Position numbers and translations under genes: made by a program
The notes under the pieces: generated by a model
Database searches by the model: none
What the model was told of the DNA's origin: nothing
The model's input: only the letters and a program-made list of their open reading frames with translations
In this document: piece by piece, positions 61,268-64,000 of the stretch
Numbering within the stretch: the first letter of the stretch is position 1
Layout: each line of letters opens with the position of its first letter
Source of the DNA: a bacterium
Lineage (GTDB): Bacteria; Vulcanimicrobiota; Vulcanimicrobiia; Vulcanimicrobiales; Vulcanimicrobiaceae
Direction: 5' to 3'
Assembly (NCBI GenBank): GCA_028869385.1
Contig: JAGWSR010000010.1
Location: 1 to 64,000 of the forward strand
DNA: 64,000 bases

Positions 61268-62943
61268 TTGCAGATTTCTTTGACGAAAGATAAAAGCTCA
61301 CCGGGCACCAGCAGCGGGTTGCTTTCGATTTCCGCAGCGACGGAAAGAGCTAACTCGGCTTTTCTTTTCTTACTCTTCTCGGCGACCTCCGCGTAATACG
61401 CCTCGGTTCCCGGCGTTGATGTCACGGGATTTTGAGCTGGGCACGCAGCAAGATAGGTCTGCAAGAAGCCGTTCTTGCAGAGGAACACCTCAAGGTTCTT
61501 GTCCGGAAGATTGTAAATGTGGTCCGCATCGGGTCGTCCGTTTAGCTGGGCCCGTGCGGCGCTCGCGTACTTTATCCCGTCACCGTCGCCATCGGCGAAA
61601 AGCTTCCACGAGATTCCAAGCTGGTCGGCAATCTTGATGCATCCGCCGGGACCGCCGTGCTGGGCGATTTCAACCAACCTCACGCCGGCGCCTAACAGAT
61701 CGCAGCCGACAATGCGTGCGATCTCTGGTAGAATCGCTATATCTGAACGTCCCTCCAGGAGAATCCATTTGCGCGCAAACAGCAGTTCGCCGCGTGTGGC
61801 GCGTATCTGATAATTTATGTTGCGCAATTCCTTGTCAGTAAAGGCATTTACGTCTACCTGACTACATTTCATGGCTTTACCGTCCCACCATAGCCTTCGC
61901 AGAGCGACTAGGGGAACCTCGCTGAGAAAATCTCCGGAATGGCTGGTCACAATGGTTTGCCCTGCGATGCCTCTCAGCCGCTCCCACAATGAGCGAACCG
62001 CCGTGGGATGTAGATGAACCTCGGGCTCCTCTACGGTAACGATAGGCCTGCTTAACGGATCGTTGCGGCTTTCAAGCTTCGCGGCGATGTAAGCGCGAAA
62101 AAGAGAGAGCACGGAAAGGCTTTGCGTTCCCGACCCGTGCTTATCGACTGGAAACGATACGCCGGACGGAGTCTGAAACGACACCTGTGTGTTAGCAAGT
62201 AGATCCGAAATGCGCGATGGTACCGCCTCGATGCTTGCGGACTCATCCATCGGTTGCACCACTCGGTTGCCCTCGTTTAGGCTCCGCTTAAGTACGTCGA
62301 ATGCGCCATGTGAGCCGAGAACCTGCTCATTAATATTGTCAAGGGATGCCGTTATTTCTTTTCTAACGTCTTCATCGAATGTCGGATCCGTGATAAATGG
62401 TCCAAAGAACGTCGATCTCTTACTGAACTCGCGGGAGACGTCTCGAAGCGCAGACAAGGCAAAGAAAGGGCGCAGTTTCTGGAAGGTCGTAAGCGCGGCA
62501 AAGTGCTTCTTGAGCGGTGCACCTCCAGCGTCGAGAAAATTCCAGTCGTATACTTCATCTCGCCCGGAGCCTGGCGCCGTGCTGGTCACTTGAAGCACCA
62601 CCGATTGGAGACTAGTACCTTTAACCTGGTTTATCACTTCACCCAGCTGCGAGACTATCTCCTCGGGCCATTCGTCCTCTTCGCGCTCTTGAAATGTTGC
62701 GGTAAGCTGAATCGGCCCCGCATCGCCAGCCATCGAGGTAGCGCCTGACAGATGGTAGTCGTTGAGATCGAATGCGCCCTGCCGAATGGTCCGATTAATT
62801 CGAAGCGCCGAATATAACGCATCGAGAACGTTGGTTTTCCCCGCATTGTTCTCGCCTATCAGAACGGTACATTCCGGCTCAAAAACAATCGTAACGTCAA
62901 CGTAGTTACGATAGGCGCAAATGCGAAGCGAATATAGGAGCAC
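61264..62943 (-). CDS. gajA: OLD-family ATPase-TOPRIM nuclease, Gabija GajA
   Basis: 559 residues, close to known GajA proteins. The N-terminal ABC-type ATPase has Walker A IGENNAGKTNVLDAL, signature-like region, Walker B-like IVTVEEPEVHLHP and SHSGDFLSE. The TOPRIM nuclease domain follows from about residue 395: WILLEGRSDIAILPEIARIVG (Glu) and LFADGDGDGIKYA (DxD). GajA is a sequence-specific nicking nuclease held off by nucleotides and released when phage drain them. The GajA-GajB order and overlap support assignment to Gabija rather than to a lone OLD nuclease. Confidence 0.92.
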   Translation of the reverse strand: MLLYSLRICAYRNYVDVTIVFEPECTVLIGENNAGKTNVLDALYSALRINRTIRQGAFDLNDYHLSGATSMAGDAGPIQLTATFQEREEDEWPEEIVSQLGEVINQVKGTSLQSVVLQVTSTAPGSGRDEVYDWNFLDAGGAPLKKHFAALTTFQKLRPFFALSALRDVSREFSKRSTFFGPFITDPTFDEDVRKEITASLDNINEQVLGSHGAFDVLKRSLNEGNRVVQPMDESASIEAVPSRISDLLANTQVSFQTPSGVSFPVDKHGSGTQSLSVLSLFRAYIAAKLESRNDPLSRPIVTVEEPEVHLHPTAVRSLWERLRGIAGQTIVTSHSGDFLSEVPLVALRRLWWDGKAMKCSQVDVNAFTDKELRNINYQIRATRGELLFARKWILLEGRSDIAILPEIARIVGCDLLGAGVRLVEIAQHGGPGGCIKIADQLGISWKLFADGDGDGIKYASAARAQLNGRPDADHIYNLPDKNLEVFLCKNGFLQTYLAACPAQNPVTSTPGTEAYYAEVAEKSKKRKAELALSVAAEIESNPLLVPGELLSFVKEICK

Positions 62944-63069
62944 TCCAATACCCCGTCTACGGCACCATTGTGGCTTCGTGACCGCTGCCGTCGAAGGGCC
63001 TGGGCGATCTGGTCATACGCTCTCGACCCAGTATCTTGCTCTTGAACAAACAGTCTTTCCCCTCGTTCT

Positions 63070-64000
63070 TCATTGATTGAACTCCGGGTCGGGGAATTGA
63101 TGCGCGGCGGCGTTCTTACGAAGACGGTCTTCGAGTTGGGCGTTGATTCCGTTCGAGATGTCTGCCTTAACCTCGATGTTGACTTCTACACTCGCCCCGC
63201 CGATCGACGCCAGATGCGCAACGATATCGTTCGCGAGCTGCGTGGCAACTCGCGGGAGTTTCGTCACATCGTCCGCTTTCACGCGAAGGAAGAAATGCTT
63301 GGGTGGGCCGCTCGCCTGCGGTTGCTCAACGGCGACGCAGATTGTTCCGGTGTCCCCGCCACCGGGGGCCCCATTGCCGCCAGAACCCATAACCAAAGCA
63401 GCCGTCGCAGCCTGCTCAGCTTCAAGCTGCGCGCTCGCGACATCCGCTCGTACGAGTAAGCCGTTCGTCATGTCGATAGCGACAAGCGCTGCATCCGGCC
63501 CGGCAACGAGACCCACAAAGCGCTTACGGGCGTCGTCGTAGTTCTCCGCGTACGCGAACGTATCGGTGTCCCAGGTGAGGCGCACGAGGCCACCCTGAAT
63601 GCCGTCGCGTAGCGCCCCCTCGTTCTTGAGCCGTCGCATATATGGGTACTGCGCGAACATATCAAAGAGACGACCGATTTGGATCGAACCGTTCTCTCCC
63701 CAGATGCCTCGCGAATCGAGATCACTGCGGAGATTCGTCCCGCCGAGCGTTGGATTTAGCAGGCCATCACGCCGGAGCTTCTCGGAGGTCGCGAGCGCGG
63801 GCGAATCTCCGCCATCGATCTTGTGCTCGTCTAGCTCGATCGGCGATCCCGGCGTCACGTTCTGTGTCGGAACCAGCGCGTGACACCAGCACTGATTCAG
63901 TGCCCGGACCGCATCGCCGTCGCACTGAGCAGCTTTCTGCCGCGCCATCTCCTGCTGAGACGGAGTCAGTTCATACTGCTGCTGATTGTCAGCAATCTTC
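63070..64000 (-). CDS. DUF499-like ATP-binding protein, C-terminal part
   Basis: The frame is open to the right edge, leaving about 310 C-terminal residues of what should be a protein of about 1,000. The segment FDMFAQYPYMRRLKNEGALRDGI, then FAYAENYDDARKRFVGLVAG and GLLVRADVASAQLEAEQ, matches what I remember of the C-terminal region of DUF499 proteins, followed by a Gly-rich linker and an alpha/beta end domain. DUF499 proteins are found with DUF1156 methyltransferases and helicases in anti-phage gene clusters. It is on the same strand as gajA, with 126 bases between. Confidence 0.65.
   Translation of the reverse strand, partial: KIADNQQQYELTPSQQEMARQKAAQCDGDAVRALNQCWCHALVPTQNVTPGSPIELDEHKIDGGDSPALATSEKLRRDGLLNPTLGGTNLRSDLDSRGIWGENGSIQIGRLFDMFAQYPYMRRLKNEGALRDGIQGGLVRLTWDTDTFAYAENYDDARKRFVGLVAGPDAALVAIDMTNGLLVRADVASAQLEAEQAATAALVMGSGGNGAPGGGDTGTICVAVEQPQASGPPKHFFLRVKADDVTKLPRVATQLANDIVAHLASIGGASVEVNIEVKADISNGINAQLEDRLRKNAAAHQFPDPEFNQ

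Overview
The window is very GC-rich, has tightly packed genes with many 4-base stop/start overlaps, and uses GTG and TTG starts often. The gene mix on the left (methylmalonyl-CoA mutase and epimerase, AhbC-type radical SAM enzymes, a peptidoglycan-recycling operon, AlkB, the DabAB inorganic-carbon pump, many secreted proteins without recognisable families) points to an environmental bacterium from a little-studied phylum. Candidatus Eremiobacterota (WPS-2) is my best guess, but that is an inference from gene content and style, not a demonstrated placement.

Positions 1-35,600 are ordinary chromosome. In order: the end of a methylmalonyl-CoA mutase barrel subunit with its epimerase; two overlapping radical SAM/SPASM genes, one resembling AhbC of the siroheme-to-heme route; a minus-strand run of eight genes (12,165 down to 3,150) for recovery of anhydro-muropeptide sugars (ABC ATPase, NagZ, serine hydrolase, AnmK, amino-sugar kinase, MurQ, LrgA, and an LrgB-DUF4127 fusion); a c-di-GMP/two-component block; an alpha/beta hydrolase, an FkbM methyltransferase, PilZ and AlkB; a DEAD-box helicase, a secretin and a SUV3-like helicase; several secreted or membrane proteins; and MscS convergent with DabB-DabA.

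At 35,657-36,022 the sequence changes character. Three partial copies of the 3' end of a tRNA-Asn(GUU) gene, all read on the minus strand and each followed by a different terminator hairpin, lie about 140 bases apart. A fourth copy at 59,058-59,104 matches the third over 47 bases. I read copies three and four as the attachment sites of an integrated island of about 23.1 kb (35,976-59,104). No copy has the 5' half of the tRNA, so the intact gene is probably to the right of this window and several elements seem to have piled up at the same target.

The island holds a metallophosphoesterase, a tyrosine integrase with an excisionase-like protein and divergent HTH regulators, and a second recombinase pair near the right end (53,231-55,671). 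Between them are cassettes that look like defence or toxin-antitoxin systems. The most interesting is a plus-strand operon at 41,642-47,163: a small helical protein, a QueC-like PP-loop protein, an HTH-ImmA/IrrE protein, a PIN-domain protein with an apparent CTG start, and a 648-residue PIN-like protein anchored by two C-terminal membrane helices. I know of no described system with this composition. Others are winged-helix + nucleotidyltransferase + PD-(D/E)XK-like protein (48,767-50,859) and STAS/GHKL ATPase + membrane protein (55,811-57,372).

Right of the last tRNA remnant lies a second accessory segment with a Gabija pair (gajA-gajB, minus strand) and the C-terminal part of a DUF499-like protein, which runs off the right edge. 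The right part of the window is therefore a defence-rich tRNA-Asn integration hotspot.
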